Assembly (NCBI RefSeq): GCF_017876405.1
Contig: NZ_JAGINW010000001.1
Span: 3,175,203-3,239,202 of the forward strand
DNA length: 64,000 bases
From: Kibdelosporangium banguiense
GTDB taxonomy: Bacteria; Actinomycetota; Actinomycetes; Mycobacteriales; Pseudonocardiaceae
Direction of reading: 5' to 3'
The notes below the pieces were generated by a model that ran no database searches, was not told the origin of the DNA, and saw nothing but the letters and a program-made list of their open reading frames with translations. Below are positions 1 to 8,541 of the stretch, one piece after another. Numbering within the stretch: the stretch's first letter is position 1; each line of letters begins with the position of its first letter. Made by a program: the position numbers and the translations under genes.

Positions 1-34
1 TCCGTGACGGCTAAGAGCCGTTGGTGCCTTGGCG

Positions 35-51
35 CCTCCCCCGGTGGGAGG
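35..51 (-). terminator. Short hairpin downstream of the coupling ATPase
   Basis: CCTCCC and GGGAGG are separated by 5 nt, 57 nt past the stop of the coupling ATPase gene. There is no U-run, so terminator function is uncertain. Confidence 0.25.
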
Positions 52-107
52 GATAGCTGTTGACTCGACCCGACCGGCAGCCCGATTGACCGCACTCACG
101 AACTCGC

Positions 108-2402
108 TCATGACGACCTCCGGCGGGTCACGCCAACGGGTCCGTCCGCTTTACGATCACCTCCTTGCCAACGAGTGGTCAGTGCATCGTCAAGTTCAGT
201 CGGCGAGACGCCGTAGCGCTCTAGGCTGTGTCGGCGCAGCATCGCTGCGTTCTGAGCGGCCTTCGGCAGCGGTAGTGTTCGCACTGCGAAGGGCGGACTC
301 ATAGCGCCGTCGATGCACAGCCGAGCACACGCCTCGTAAGCGCCAAGCTGTTCAAGAGCAGTGGGTGTGACACCGAGAACGTCCGCGAGGACTCTGACGT
401 CCTTCTGTGCCGGTCTGAAAGCCACACGGGATCTCGCGTTGGCGAGACATGCCGCTGCCAGGCGGGGGTGCAGTTGATCGAGGTTCTGATGCAGCAACGT
501 CCAGCCGGCACCCAGGCCACGAGACTGGCTAAGCACCTCAGCGAAGTCAAGCGCCCCAACGAAATCCTGAAACTCGTCTACCGTGATCACGACCGGATGG
601 CGTCTAGTGCGTGGCACGGCTGCCCGTCGCTGGATGGCCTGCCAGCATTGGGTAAGTACCAAAGCGCCGATAATGCGGCAGGTTTCAGAGCCGAGTAGCC
701 CTCGATTCAGGTTGACCAAGACGATGCGCGGCCGGGTGAACAGTTCGTCGACGGAGAACCGAGGTGTCGCTTGGCCCAGCATGCGTCGAATACTGGATCG
801 GCTGAGGAACGCTCGCAGCTTGTTGAGCACGGGTGCCACTACCTGGGTACGTTCCCCATCGCTGAAGCCATCGAACTGCGCCCAGAACGGTGCCAGCACC
901 AGCGGATCGCTGACCTTGGCGAGCGCTCGTCGGCGAAACTGCGGGTTGGTGAGCAACACCGGTACGTCAGTCAACGCACCGTCAGGAAGCCGTGCGGTGG
1001 TGATCAGGCTGTGCAGCAACACGTCCGCGCTTCTAGGGCCGATGGCGCTTCCGAACAGTTCGCGGAACAGGTGCAAGAGTTCGTCGGCCCTGCGTTCGGC
1101 TTCCTCTGGCGGGCCAGCGAGCGGATTGAGGCCAACAACAGGTCCTGACTCGCTTGGTTCGATCACCACCACTTGATGATGCCGACGTTCATCAAGCCTA
1201 CTGAGGACATCAGCTATCAAGTCACCTTTGGGTTCGACGACCAAGACAGAATGCCCGAGCGCTGCGTCCGCCAGGATCATTCGGGCAACGGCATTGCTCT
1301 TGCCTGAACCGGTTGGGCCAGTGATAGCCGTGTGGTAGGTCGCACCGGCCGCCGGCACCGTCACCAGCTGTTCGCCGTCGGCCGGATGCAAGCTGACGCC
1401 CAAGAACCGGTCGCCGGGCGAGGTCGCGTCATCGGGCGGCACGAGCAGAGCCGCTGGCGCCCGACCGACAAGCACGCCGCTGTGTCCAGGCAGGGGAACG
1501 CCAGCCAGCGGCCAGGTGATCAGCATCGCCAACTCCGAAGCGTTCAGCACGCTTGACCAGCTGCGCCCCGAACCGATGACGGTGATCAAACGTTCGGTGG
1601 TGGCCTGCGATATCCGTCCCCTCTGTAGGCGAGCGTGGGGACTGTCGGCCAGACTCAGCGCGTCGAGCGCCAACTTGAGCAAGGCGTTGGCTCGCGGAGT
1701 GTTCCGAGCAACTGCGCCGATCCTTCCCTGAACGGCAAAGAGCGGTTCTTCGACCTTGGCATGCCAGGCACGTTGTTCGCCCACTTCAGGTTTGCGAGGT
1801 GGACGCAGGCCGAGGGCTTCGCTGATCGTGAACTGGCTCGGGGGCGTGTGACGCGGTGCCGCTGGGCCAACGACCCACTGCACAACGACCCGCTCGCGTT
1901 TCCCCAAGGTGCTGGCGATCTGCATACAGCCGGACGCCACGGCGGCGGCATTGTCGAGTTTCAACGGATAGCTGAGTCCAGCCGATCGAACAGTCATGGC
2001 TGAGCGCAGCGGTGGACGGGACGGGGTAGCGACTTCGGCGAGATCGAGACTGGGCAGCTGCGCTGGGAGTTGCGCTGGCAGAGTAGTGGCCAATCGCTCA
2101 TCAAGGCCAAGCAACCAGCGCACGTTGCCTTGCTCGATCCAGCACTCGAACACCACAACCGGCGTGGTTCGCCAGATGCCGTGTCGGGCGCGGCCTGCCA
2201 GTACACGTATGACGGCAGTGACATCGGTCAGAGAGCAGCCATGGGGCGGAAACAACTCGTACCAACGAAGGTTAGCCACGGCAGAGCTCCGAGCCATCAC
2301 CGGCCGGTGCAGCTGCCGCTTGGGTTGCAGATTGTTGAGCCTGTTCATCGCTTGGTTGCCGGCGCAATCGCACCAACGCAATGGCGACACGTGCTCGCCC
2401 AC
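108..2402 (-). CDS. TraG/VirD4-like conjugative coupling ATPase (TraM-recognition type)
   Basis: This 764-residue protein has a Walker A motif GPTGSGKS at about residues 362-369. A hydrophobic strand ending in ITVDEFQDF near residue 610 is the Walker B, and a glutamine-rich 'LLHQNLDQL' segment follows. This is the layout of coupling ATPases that bring DNA to a conjugation pore. The first 300 residues are a poorly conserved region without an obvious transmembrane segment. The gene is adjacent to the serine integrase, which supports a conjugative or mobilisable element. The GTG at 2402 has no Shine-Dalgarno sequence. A strong one upstream serves an ATG in another frame (see 2272-2421), so the true N-terminus may begin at the internal ATG near 2348 or involve a frame change. 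Family assignment is firm; the transfer role is inferred. Confidence 0.75.
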   Translation of the reverse strand: MGEHVSPLRWCDCAGNQAMNRLNNLQPKRQLHRPVMARSSAVANLRWYELFPPHGCSLTDVTAVIRVLAGRARHGIWRTTPVVVFECWIEQGNVRWLLGLDERLATTLPAQLPAQLPSLDLAEVATPSRPPLRSAMTVRSAGLSYPLKLDNAAAVASGCMQIASTLGKRERVVVQWVVGPAAPRHTPPSQFTISEALGLRPPRKPEVGEQRAWHAKVEEPLFAVQGRIGAVARNTPRANALLKLALDALSLADSPHARLQRGRISQATTERLITVIGSGRSWSSVLNASELAMLITWPLAGVPLPGHSGVLVGRAPAALLVPPDDATSPGDRFLGVSLHPADGEQLVTVPAAGATYHTAITGPTGSGKSNAVARMILADAALGHSVLVVEPKGDLIADVLSRLDERRHHQVVVIEPSESGPVVGLNPLAGPPEEAERRADELLHLFRELFGSAIGPRSADVLLHSLITTARLPDGALTDVPVLLTNPQFRRRALAKVSDPLVLAPFWAQFDGFSDGERTQVVAPVLNKLRAFLSRSSIRRMLGQATPRFSVDELFTRPRIVLVNLNRGLLGSETCRIIGALVLTQCWQAIQRRAAVPRTRRHPVVITVDEFQDFVGALDFAEVLSQSRGLGAGWTLLHQNLDQLHPRLAAACLANARSRVAFRPAQKDVRVLADVLGVTPTALEQLGAYEACARLCIDGAMSPPFAVRTLPLPKAAQNAAMLRRHSLERYGVSPTELDDALTTRWQGGDRKADGPVGVTRRRSS

Positions 2403-2421
2403 TATTTGCTGTGACTGTCAT
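2272..2421 (-). CDS. Out-of-frame 49-codon ORF with strong RBS overlapping the ATPase start
   Basis: On the minus strand GAGAGGAGGG lies 5-6 nt before an ATG at 2421. That frame runs 49 codons (begins MTVTANSGRARVA) and stops at 2272, inside the ATPase coding region in a different frame. It may be a translated leader coupled to the ATPase, or the real N-terminus of the ATPase separated from it by an indel. I recognise no family. Only the RBS and the open frame are seen directly. Confidence 0.25.
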   Translation of the reverse strand: MTVTANSGRARVAIALVRLRRQPSDEQAQQSATQAAAAPAGDGSELCRG

Positions 2422-2475
2422 GAGTTCCCTCCTCTCGGGCAATTTGGTGTTAATTTCACCACGTCTAACAGAGGG

Positions 2476-2502
2476 AGTATACGGCTACATACGCCAATAC
2501 AA
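2476..2502 (-). promoter_or_regulatory. Candidate promoter of the coupling ATPase
   Basis: Minus strand: TTGTAT (2502-2497), a 15-nt gap, then TATACT (2481-2476), which is close to a sigma-70 -10 box. It sits about 55 nt before the strong Shine-Dalgarno site. The short spacer lowers confidence. Confidence 0.35.
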
Positions 2503-2908
2503 TCGGCTCATGCTTGACGCATGACCGGTGTATGCGTTGTAATGACATATACCCTTGCTGCTGTCAGCATGGGTTCCAAATGGTAGGCCGCCAGTTGCTT
2601 TCCGAGCTAATGCGTGGCGCGCCTACCTTTCTGTATAGACAGCTATTTCGCCGATTGCAAGCTTAAGTGTCTTAGATCTGCATTTCCCACAACACCGATT
2701 GGTAGTCCTTGACCTCTGTCAAAGTGGCAACGGATTTCAATGGTGACGAGTGCGACGTTGATGCGCGTAGATACCTGCATTAAGGGCGCGATGACGATAA
2801 AGATGATACTGAACCGTCTTGAAGTGGCTTGCGCTATGCCTGTGCATTGAGCAGGTTCATGCTTCTGTGGTTAAATATGGGAGTTAAGAGTTAACCAAAA
2901 CGAGCAAT
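2503..2908. other. AT-rich non-coding stretch inside the element
   Basis: No convincing gene on either strand. The composition is far more AT-rich than the host chromosome. GGTTAA near 2871 and TTAACC near 2891 form an inverted repeat just left of the small ORF at 2909. An origin of transfer, regulatory sites or a degenerate gene could lie here, but nothing specific is recognised. Confidence 0.4.
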
Positions 2909-3007
2909 ATGACAACCAAAACATGGATCAATCAACAACTAAAGAAGGCTCCTGGGCTTACCGTCAAGAAGTGGGAGAAGATAGTGCGGATCATTAATGG
3001 AAAATGA
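2909..3007 (+). CDS. Possible 32-residue basic peptide convergent with the integrase
   Basis: An ATG at 2909 opens a 32-codon frame encoding a basic peptide (begins MTTKTWINQQLKKAP, then a TVKKWEKIVRII helix). It ends inside the last codons of the recombinase on the opposite strand. Small proteins with an 'APxLT..W..I..I' pattern are common on actinobacterial phages and plasmids (general recollection, not a search). The upstream sequence CGAGCAAT gives only a weak ribosome site. It could be an excision or regulatory factor, but that is speculation. Confidence 0.35.
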   Translation: MTTKTWINQQLKKAPGLTVKKWEKIVRIINGK

Positions 3008-4535
3008 CCTCGATCCGTGCAGGGTCGAAGCGGTTGCTTCCCTTGGCGGATGGCTTGACGATTACGACAAGGTCTAGCGTCTCGATAACCGCCCGTTGAC
3101 GGTCAGTGCTCATCTGTGGCCACATCTCTACGATGTTGCTCGGCGCTTTCAAGTTGCCCTTCTGCTTTCGGTTCCAATCGGACCGTTGAGCCTGAAGGGC
3201 ATCAACCGTAGCCTGTAGGTCTTTGACTTGCGGGAAAACCACCACGCCAGGCAGTTCCTTGCGCCGGTACGCACCCATGAGTTCGGCAACTTGCTCGTTG
3301 GCGTCGGCTAACTGTTGCTCGCCGCTCCAAGGCTCAGCCTTCTGCTCGATGGTTCGTTCGCTCAGATAGGTCAGCACCAGCTCAGTGACCAGCTTGTCGA
3401 CGTGTGGCCCGTTCACGCTTACACCGCCACAGCCGCCCGAGGTTGGTGGCTCGCAGACGTAGTTGAAGTTGTTGTACCGGTTGTCAGCGTTGCCGGTGAG
3501 TTGGCGTGAACAGAGCGCGCACACGATGATAGCTGAAAGCAAGTACTTCCGGCCGCCGCGGTGCACATGGTTGCCCGTACGCATTGGATCAGTAAGTTTA
3601 TCGACAACCTTGTGCCACAGTTCCTCGTCGAGAATCGCCTCATGTTGGCCCTTCACCGGCTTGCCTTCGGGATCGAGCATCATCGCGCCTTGGTAGACCC
3701 GGAACCCGGCAATGCGCGGTGATAGCAGCATGTTTCGCAGAACGGGGCGGGAAACCTCAAAACCCCTGTCCGTCCTAACGCCAGCCTTGTTCCACTCACG
3801 GACGATGGTGTGTACGCCGATGTCAGAGTAAACAACGTCCTCGGCTGCCTTGGCCAGCAGAGCAGCTTTTTCGGGATCCTTGGTCTTCTTGTCGGCCAAC
3901 CAACCAAATGGCCGCCGTCCGCTTGCAGGGATGCCTCTAATCGCCATCTTGTAGTGCTTATTGGCAACCCGGCGCGAGGTGGCTGACGACTGCTTGCCAA
4001 TCATCGTGACAAGCACACGAGCCATGTCGCGGCCGTTCTCGGTCAGCAGGTCGAGCGTGCCAGTGATGTCGATGATTGGGCGACCGTGGTACATCACGAC
4101 GTCGATAGCGTCTTCAAGGTAACGATGTTCACGCACTAGGCGATCGATGTCCCAAACGATCAGGCCATCGAGCATCTCGCCATTCGGTGCGATGCCTGCT
4201 TTCAAATCTCTGAGCGCCTGCTCGAAGACTGGGCGGACCACTCGGTATCCGACTGACCCGTCAGGAAGGGTAACCTTCTTTTTCTTCCACGCGCTTGTGT
4301 CGGGTTCGTCGTAGGTGTAAACGTACCTTCCGCCACGGCTAGCTACGGATTTCCGGCAGTCATCTTCTTGGTCTTCTCGGTTGTTGATGTCTTTGCCGGT
4401 GAGGGGGACTTCTATCCGTTCAGTGTTGGGGTTCAACTCGAAAGAAAGTCGGACCAAGCCAGCAAAGTTAAGGCTGGTTAGATCGTTAAAACGAGCGATA
4501 CGCTCAACAACTTTTGCATTTGCCTGAATAGGCAT
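2994..4535 (-). CDS. Large serine recombinase (site-specific integrase)
   Basis: The protein has 513 residues. An N-terminal resolvase-type domain contains VRLSFE with the probable nucleophile Ser31, and the pattern WDIDRLVREHRYLED typical of the family. A recombinase domain begins at the SATSRRV..K..GRRPFGW segment. Next is a zinc-ribbon with CALC and later Cys residues, then a C-terminal coiled region. I chose the ATG at 4535 because ACGGAG lies 9 nt upstream; an earlier GTG at 4568 has no such site. Large serine integrases catalyse directional attP x attB recombination. The gene reads inward from the element's right junction, only about 50 bp away, the usual place for the integrase. It probably drives insertion into the neighbouring glycosylase gene. 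Confidence 0.9.
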   Translation of the reverse strand: MPIQANAKVVERIARFNDLTSLNFAGLVRLSFELNPNTERIEVPLTGKDINNREDQEDDCRKSVASRGGRYVYTYDEPDTSAWKKKKVTLPDGSVGYRVVRPVFEQALRDLKAGIAPNGEMLDGLIVWDIDRLVREHRYLEDAIDVVMYHGRPIIDITGTLDLLTENGRDMARVLVTMIGKQSSATSRRVANKHYKMAIRGIPASGRRPFGWLADKKTKDPEKAALLAKAAEDVVYSDIGVHTIVREWNKAGVRTDRGFEVSRPVLRNMLLSPRIAGFRVYQGAMMLDPEGKPVKGQHEAILDEELWHKVVDKLTDPMRTGNHVHRGGRKYLLSAIIVCALCSRQLTGNADNRYNNFNYVCEPPTSGGCGGVSVNGPHVDKLVTELVLTYLSERTIEQKAEPWSGEQQLADANEQVAELMGAYRRKELPGVVVFPQVKDLQATVDALQAQRSDWNRKQKGNLKAPSNIVEMWPQMSTDRQRAVIETLDLVVIVKPSAKGSNRFDPARIEVIFH

Positions 4536-4600
4536 AGGTAAAACTCCGTTATATCGGAATTGTACCACATGGTTGCCGAATGTGCCGAGACCAGCAGATC
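4536..4600. other. Right attachment junction of the element
   Basis: Left of about 4580 the sequence is element DNA upstream of the integrase. From the GACCAGCAG codons at 4589 onward the reading frame matches the conserved 'DQQ.xMEVAFKGP' region of HhH-GPD glycosylases. The crossover therefore lies at or just before these codons. The exact core cannot be fixed without the left end or an empty site. Confidence 0.6.
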
Positions 4601-5074
4601 GCGATGGAGGTGGCGTTCAAGGGGCCCAGGAAGCTGGTGGATCGGCTGGGCCGGCTGGATGTGCATGAGATCGCGGAGTATGACCCGGAGGAGTTCGCTA
4701 CCTTGGCGACGACGCCGCCGGCCATCCATCGGTATGGCGGGTCGATGGCGAAGCGGGTACAGGCGTTGTGTCAGTACATCGTGGAGACCTACGACGGGAA
4801 GGCTGACCGGATCTGGAAGCAGGGGAAGCCGGATGGTGCCGAGATCTTCAGGCGGCTCAAGGCTTTGCCGGGGTATGGTGACCAGAAGGCGAAGATTTTT
4901 CTTGCTTTGCTGGGCAAGCAGTTCGGGTTGAAGGCTGAGGGGTGGCGGGAGGCGGCGGGCGCGTACGGCGAGGAGGGGTCGCGCCGCTCGATCGCGGATG
5001 TCACGGACGAGGCGTCGCTGCAGGAGGTCCGGACCTTCAAGAAGGCCGCGAAGGCCGCGGCCAAGGCCCCGTGA
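4580..5074 (+). pseudogene. HhH-GPD base-excision DNA glycosylase, 5' end lost to element insertion
   Basis: The frame encodes the body of an actinobacterial HhH-GPD-type base-excision repair protein. It includes the DQQ segment, 'GSMAKRVQALCQYIV', the helix-hairpin-helix LPGYGDQKAKIFLALLGKQ and the conserved tail GWREAAGAYGEEGSRRS. Family members start about 35 residues earlier with a segment ending in 'LLIGMLLDQQ'. Here that segment is missing and replaced by element sequence. An ATG at 4580 could restart translation (MCRDQQIAMEV) but there is no ribosome site and the first helices are gone. Either the gene is inactivated or a shortened product is made. The missing 5' part should lie at the element's left end, outside the window. 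Confidence 0.75.
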
Positions 5075-5122
5075 CGTCTGCTTGTCATAGGTCTTACTCT
5101 GGGTTGTCGGAGGTGAGCCACC

Positions 5123-5314
5123 ATGCAGGCGACGGTAGGTGACCGGATTCTCGTTCACGGCAAGAACGTGGGTCTTGCCGATCAACGCGGCGAAATCGTT
5201 GAGGTTCGTGGCACCAACGGAGGCCCGCCCTATCTGGTGCGGTTCGCCGACGGTCACGAAGGGCTGGTGTTCCCAGGCCCGGATTGTGTTGTGGAGCCCG
5301 CGAACGAGGACTGA
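5123..5314 (+). CDS. DUF1918 small protein
   Basis: The 63-residue protein begins MQATVGDRILVHGK and continues through GEIVEVRG...PPYLVRFADGHEGLVFPGPD. This is the compact SH3-like beta domain of DUF1918, widespread in actinobacteria with no established function. GGAGGTGA lies 6 nt before the ATG, which fixes the start. The 3' end overlaps the oppositely oriented transporter gene by 61 bp. It follows the interrupted glycosylase gene by 48 bp and might be cotranscribed with it. Confidence 0.85.
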   Translation: MQATVGDRILVHGKNVGLADQRGEIVEVRGTNGGPPYLVRFADGHEGLVFPGPDCVVEPANED

Positions 5315-6444
5315 GGGCGGGTCGCGACGACGAAGACGACAAGGGCGGCGACCGCGATCACGGCGGCGACGGGTCCGAGTGCCGGTGTGCCCGAAAACTC
5401 GATCACCAGGCCGCCGGTCACCCCTGACAGTCCCACGCCGAGGTAGATCGCTGACGCGTTCATGGCCAGCACGAGCCCGGCTGTGTCCGGTGCGAGATCG
5501 ACCAGCCGGCTCTGCATCGGCGGGTTGATCGACCAGTTGGCCATGCCCCACAGCACCAGAATCACAATGGCACCAACGACAACGGACGCCACAACAGGCA
5601 ACAGGGCCATCGTCACCGCGCATCCTGCCAGCGCCCAGATCAGGGGTGCGCGGCTGCCGAACCGGTCGGTGACCAGCCCGCCGACCGAATTGCCAAGCAC
5701 GCCACCAAGCCCGTAGGCGAACAGCAGCAGGCTGACTGTCGCGCCATGCACTCCGGCGACATCGTTCAGCAGTGGCGTGAGATAGGTGTAGACACTTAGT
5801 CCCGCAACGGAAATCAGCAAAGTCACGACAAGCATCGCGAGCACGCGCCGGTCGGCTGCGACTGCGAGCCGGTCGCGAAGACCAACCGGCGGTGGAGCGG
5901 CGACCTGCGGCACCACGAGCCACACGCTCACTGCGGCAACAGCGATCAAAGCAGCGACAACGCCGAAAACGCCGCGATATCCCAACGGCCCGGCAAGCAG
6001 GCTCGACAGCGGGATCCCGATCACCATCGCGACAGTGAGCCCGCCGAAGATCGTGGCGATGGCGCGGGCACGCCGCTCAGGCGGGTTCAGTTCAGCGGCC
6101 ACGACCGTCGCGGACGGCGTGTACACGGCCGCGCCGAGCGCGGTGATCATGCGGGCGACGAAAAGCGTTGCGTAGTTCGGCGCGATCGCGCCGAGAGCGT
6201 TGCCCAGTGCCATCACCATCATGGCTGTGACAAGGAGTTTCCGGCGTTCCCACCGGCCGGTCGCCGCGGCTAGGAGGGGCGAGCTCACGGCGTACGTCAA
6301 AGCGAACGCTGTGAGCAGCTGACCGGCTGTCGCAACTGAGACGTTCTGCTCGTGCGCCAGGTCCGGCAGCACACCTGCGATGATCTGTGAGCTGGTGCCT
6401 GCCGCGAAAGTCCCGGTCGCGAGCAGGTAGTTGCGCAGAGTCAT
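5254..6444 (-). CDS. MFS transporter (12-TM drug/metabolite exporter type)
   Basis: The 396-residue protein has about 12 hydrophobic segments. It has the major facilitator loop 2-3 signature (TGRWERRKLLV) and a mid-protein repeat (TDRFGSRAPLIW), placing it among DHA1/arabinose-efflux-like proton-driven exporters. The substrate cannot be told. The ATG at 6444 is preceded by GGGAGGG three bases away, preferred over a longer frame starting at 6474. Its 3' end runs 61 bp into DUF1918 on the other strand, so the last about 20 residues are hydrophilic and share DNA with that gene. It is a single-gene unit with no adjacent regulator on the same strand. Confidence 0.85.
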   Translation of the reverse strand: MTLRNYLLATGTFAAGTSSQIIAGVLPDLAHEQNVSVATAGQLLTAFALTYAVSSPLLAAATGRWERRKLLVTAMMVMALGNALGAIAPNYATLFVARMITALGAAVYTPSATVVAAELNPPERRARAIATIFGGLTVAMVIGIPLSSLLAGPLGYRGVFGVVAALIAVAAVSVWLVVPQVAAPPPVGLRDRLAVAADRRVLAMLVVTLLISVAGLSVYTYLTPLLNDVAGVHGATVSLLLFAYGLGGVLGNSVGGLVTDRFGSRAPLIWALAGCAVTMALLPVVASVVVGAIVILVLWGMANWSINPPMQSRLVDLAPDTAGLVLAMNASAIYLGVGLSGVTGGLVIEFSGTPALGPVAAVIAVAALVVFVVATRPQSSFAGSTTQSGPGNTSPS

Positions 6445-6514
6445 CTGCCCTCCCGTTCCGTAGCCACGGTACAAGAGGTTTGAACAAGCGTCAGATGATT
6501 AACGTTCCACAGAA

Positions 6515-7117
6515 CTAGCTCGGGGCCGTCGCATACACCAGGAAGACCACGCGCTCACCTGGGATTTCCAGCTTGTGGGCGACGATCTGCTCGTAACCCG
6601 CGGCTTCCGCGATGGCTGCGGCCTCGTCGACGGACGCCGGCAACGGCACGTCAGCGGCTACATAACTGGCGAACGCGGGAGACGGGTTGAATGTCGTCGC
6701 CAACGGCAGGCTGAACGCCAACCGTCCCTCCGGCCGCAGCACCCGCAGCCAGTCCTTCAACGCCGCCGCGCCCAGGAAGTGCAGGGACGACGCGCACACC
6801 ACCAGATCTGTGCTCGCCGCCTGGACAGGCGCGGGCACGGCCGGGCCGACGTGCCAGGTGATCTTGCCGGACGGGTCCTGGACCACGGCTTTCGCCTTGG
6901 CCCGGTCGATCATCCGGGCGGAGAGGTCGATCGCCACGACCTGGTGTGCGCCCAGGTGCTGTAACGCCGCGAAAGCGGCGGCGCCGGTCCCGGTGGCCAC
7001 GTCCAGCACCAGGCCGGGGGACGGCGCATCGGCGACGCCGATGACCAGCTTCTCCGCCACGAGGAGGTGAAACAGGTTGTCGTCGTAGCCGCCGGCAATG
7101 TCGTCGAACACGCTCAC
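6515..7117 (-). CDS. Class I SAM-dependent methyltransferase
   Basis: The 200-residue protein starts MSVFDDIAGGYDD. Motif I is VLDVATGTGAAAFAAL and motif II an acidic strand VVAIDLSARMIDRA, followed by 'DLVVCASSLHFL' and a 'WLRVLRPEGRLAFSLP' motif III-like segment. This is the UbiE/type-11 methyltransferase pattern. The acceptor substrate is unknown. It starts at GTG and lies 23 bp from the 3' end of the kinase gene on the same strand, so it could be cotranscribed with it. Confidence 0.85.
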   Translation of the reverse strand: MSVFDDIAGGYDDNLFHLLVAEKLVIGVADAPSPGLVLDVATGTGAAAFAALQHLGAHQVVAIDLSARMIDRAKAKAVVQDPSGKITWHVGPAVPAPVQAASTDLVVCASSLHFLGAAALKDWLRVLRPEGRLAFSLPLATTFNPSPAFASYVAADVPLPASVDEAAAIAEAAGYEQIVAHKLEIPGERVVFLVYATAPS

Positions 7118-7140
7118 CAGCGGATCCTACCGGCGTGCGC

Positions 7141-8529
7141 TCATCCGTTGACGAACATTCGGGAAGTCACGGTCCCGCCCGCTTCGGGCATCGCGACGCA
7201 ATAGAAGTACGGCTTGCCGTTGCTGCCCTTGTCCATCATCAGCACCGAGATCTCCCACGCAGCAGTGTCGCCGCCGGGTTTGGTGCGGGTCTTCATCAGC
7301 TCCGGGGTACAGACCGCGGTCACCGCGGGCAGTTTCTCGATCTCCTCGATCGCGACCTCCATCGATCCGTCGGGCAGCCAGCCGCCGCTGAAGGCCTCCC
7401 AGGAGTGCTCACCGGCGCACGGCCTGGCCGACGCGGTCCGGACGTCGTTGATCTGCACCAGGCCGCCGAAACAGGCCTCGGTCACGCAGTAGCCGGGTGT
7501 GGTGACGCAGTCCTCGAGTTTGGGCGGTGGCGAGACGATCGGCGGCGCGACCGGCGCTGCCCGTGTGTCCGTCGGCTTGCCGCCGTTGCCGGACGGGCTG
7601 ATCGTGATGTAGACGGCGACCGCGGCCACCACGACTGCGGCGACCGCGGCGAGCACCAAAACCTTGAGCTGATTGGATTTCTTCCCGGCGGGAGGAGGCG
7701 GTGGCGCGACGGGCGCGGGCCGTGAGCCGGCCAGCTCGTCGGCCAGCAATCGTGGGCTGGGCGTGCGTTGCGAGATGTCTGCGGCGAGCGCGCGGGCCAA
7801 GGCGACGTTCACTTGTGGTGCGGCGCCGGGAATCGGTTTCACCTGGGCGCGGAAAGCGCCGGCCAATTGGTCGAGTGATTCCGGTGGCCACGGGATCTCC
7901 CGCGGCAAGTGCCCTGCCGCCAATGTGTACAACGTCGCCGCGAGAGAATAGACGTCCGCTGCCGGGCTCGGCGCGCCCCACGCGAAAACCTCCGGCGCGG
8001 CATAGGAAGGGCTCAACGCGCCCATGGTGATCGTGCTTTCCGACGGCGCGTCGAGAATCGCGGCCAGCCCGAAGTCGGCGAGTTTCACCGCCCCGAACGC
8101 GTCGATGAGAACGTTGGCAGGTTTGATATCCCGGTGCAGCACACCGGCCTCGTGTGCGAAACCGAGTGCGTCCGCCAGCCGGATCCCGATGTCCAGCACG
8201 CGTTCCGGCGCCAGCGGCCCTTCCCGCTGCAGCAGGTCCAGCAGCGACCCGCCAGGGCAGAGCTCCATGACAATGTAGGGCCTGCCGTCCGCGGTAATGC
8301 CCGCGTCGAAGATGTTCACGACATTCGGATGGCCGGACAGCCGCGCCGCGGCCCGCGCTTCACGCAGGAACTTGGCACGTTCCTCGCCGGGCAGTACCCG
8401 GTTGTCGAGCTTGACCGCGACATCCCGGTCCAACTGGGGCTGGCGGGCCCGGTAGACCACACCGAAACCGCCGCTGCCCAGCGTTTGCACGATTGTCAGC
8501 CCGGGAATGTCAGGTAACGCGTCGTTCAC
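7141..8529 (-). CDS. Transmembrane Ser/Thr protein kinase (Hanks/PknB type)
   Basis: The 462-residue protein carries a complete kinase domain. It has a glycine loop GSGGFG at residues 18-23, Lys40 in VAVKL, the catalytic loop HRDIKPANV at 132-140 and DFG at 152-154. A Pro-rich juxtamembrane stretch leads to one transmembrane helix near residues 290-312. A C-terminal extracytoplasmic domain of about 140 residues with several Cys has no PASTA repeats, so the sensed signal is unknown. The start is GTG. It lies 12 bp after the membrane hydrolase gene on the same strand. Confidence 0.92.
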   Translation of the reverse strand: MNDALPDIPGLTIVQTLGSGGFGVVYRARQPQLDRDVAVKLDNRVLPGEERAKFLREARAAARLSGHPNVVNIFDAGITADGRPYIVMELCPGGSLLDLLQREGPLAPERVLDIGIRLADALGFAHEAGVLHRDIKPANVLIDAFGAVKLADFGLAAILDAPSESTITMGALSPSYAAPEVFAWGAPSPAADVYSLAATLYTLAAGHLPREIPWPPESLDQLAGAFRAQVKPIPGAAPQVNVALARALAADISQRTPSPRLLADELAGSRPAPVAPPPPPAGKKSNQLKVLVLAAVAAVVVAAVAVYITISPSGNGGKPTDTRAAPVAPPIVSPPPKLEDCVTTPGYCVTEACFGGLVQINDVRTASARPCAGEHSWEAFSGGWLPDGSMEVAIEEIEKLPAVTAVCTPELMKTRTKPGGDTAAWEISVLMMDKGSNGKPYFYCVAMPEAGGTVTSRMFVNG

Positions 8530-8541
8530 GCGCAGACCGTA

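Larger units (their letters stand above)
1..4590. mobile_element. Right part of an integrated conjugative/mobilisable element
   Basis: A coupling-ATPase gene and a serine integrase gene lie side by side, separated by an unusually AT-rich non-coding stretch. The block ends abruptly inside a chromosomal DNA-glycosylase gene at about 4580-4600. Composition is visibly less GC-rich than the sequence right of 4.6 kb. The left end is outside the window, so element size and other transfer functions are unknown. The element class (ICE, AICE or integrative plasmid) is inference. Confidence 0.65.
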
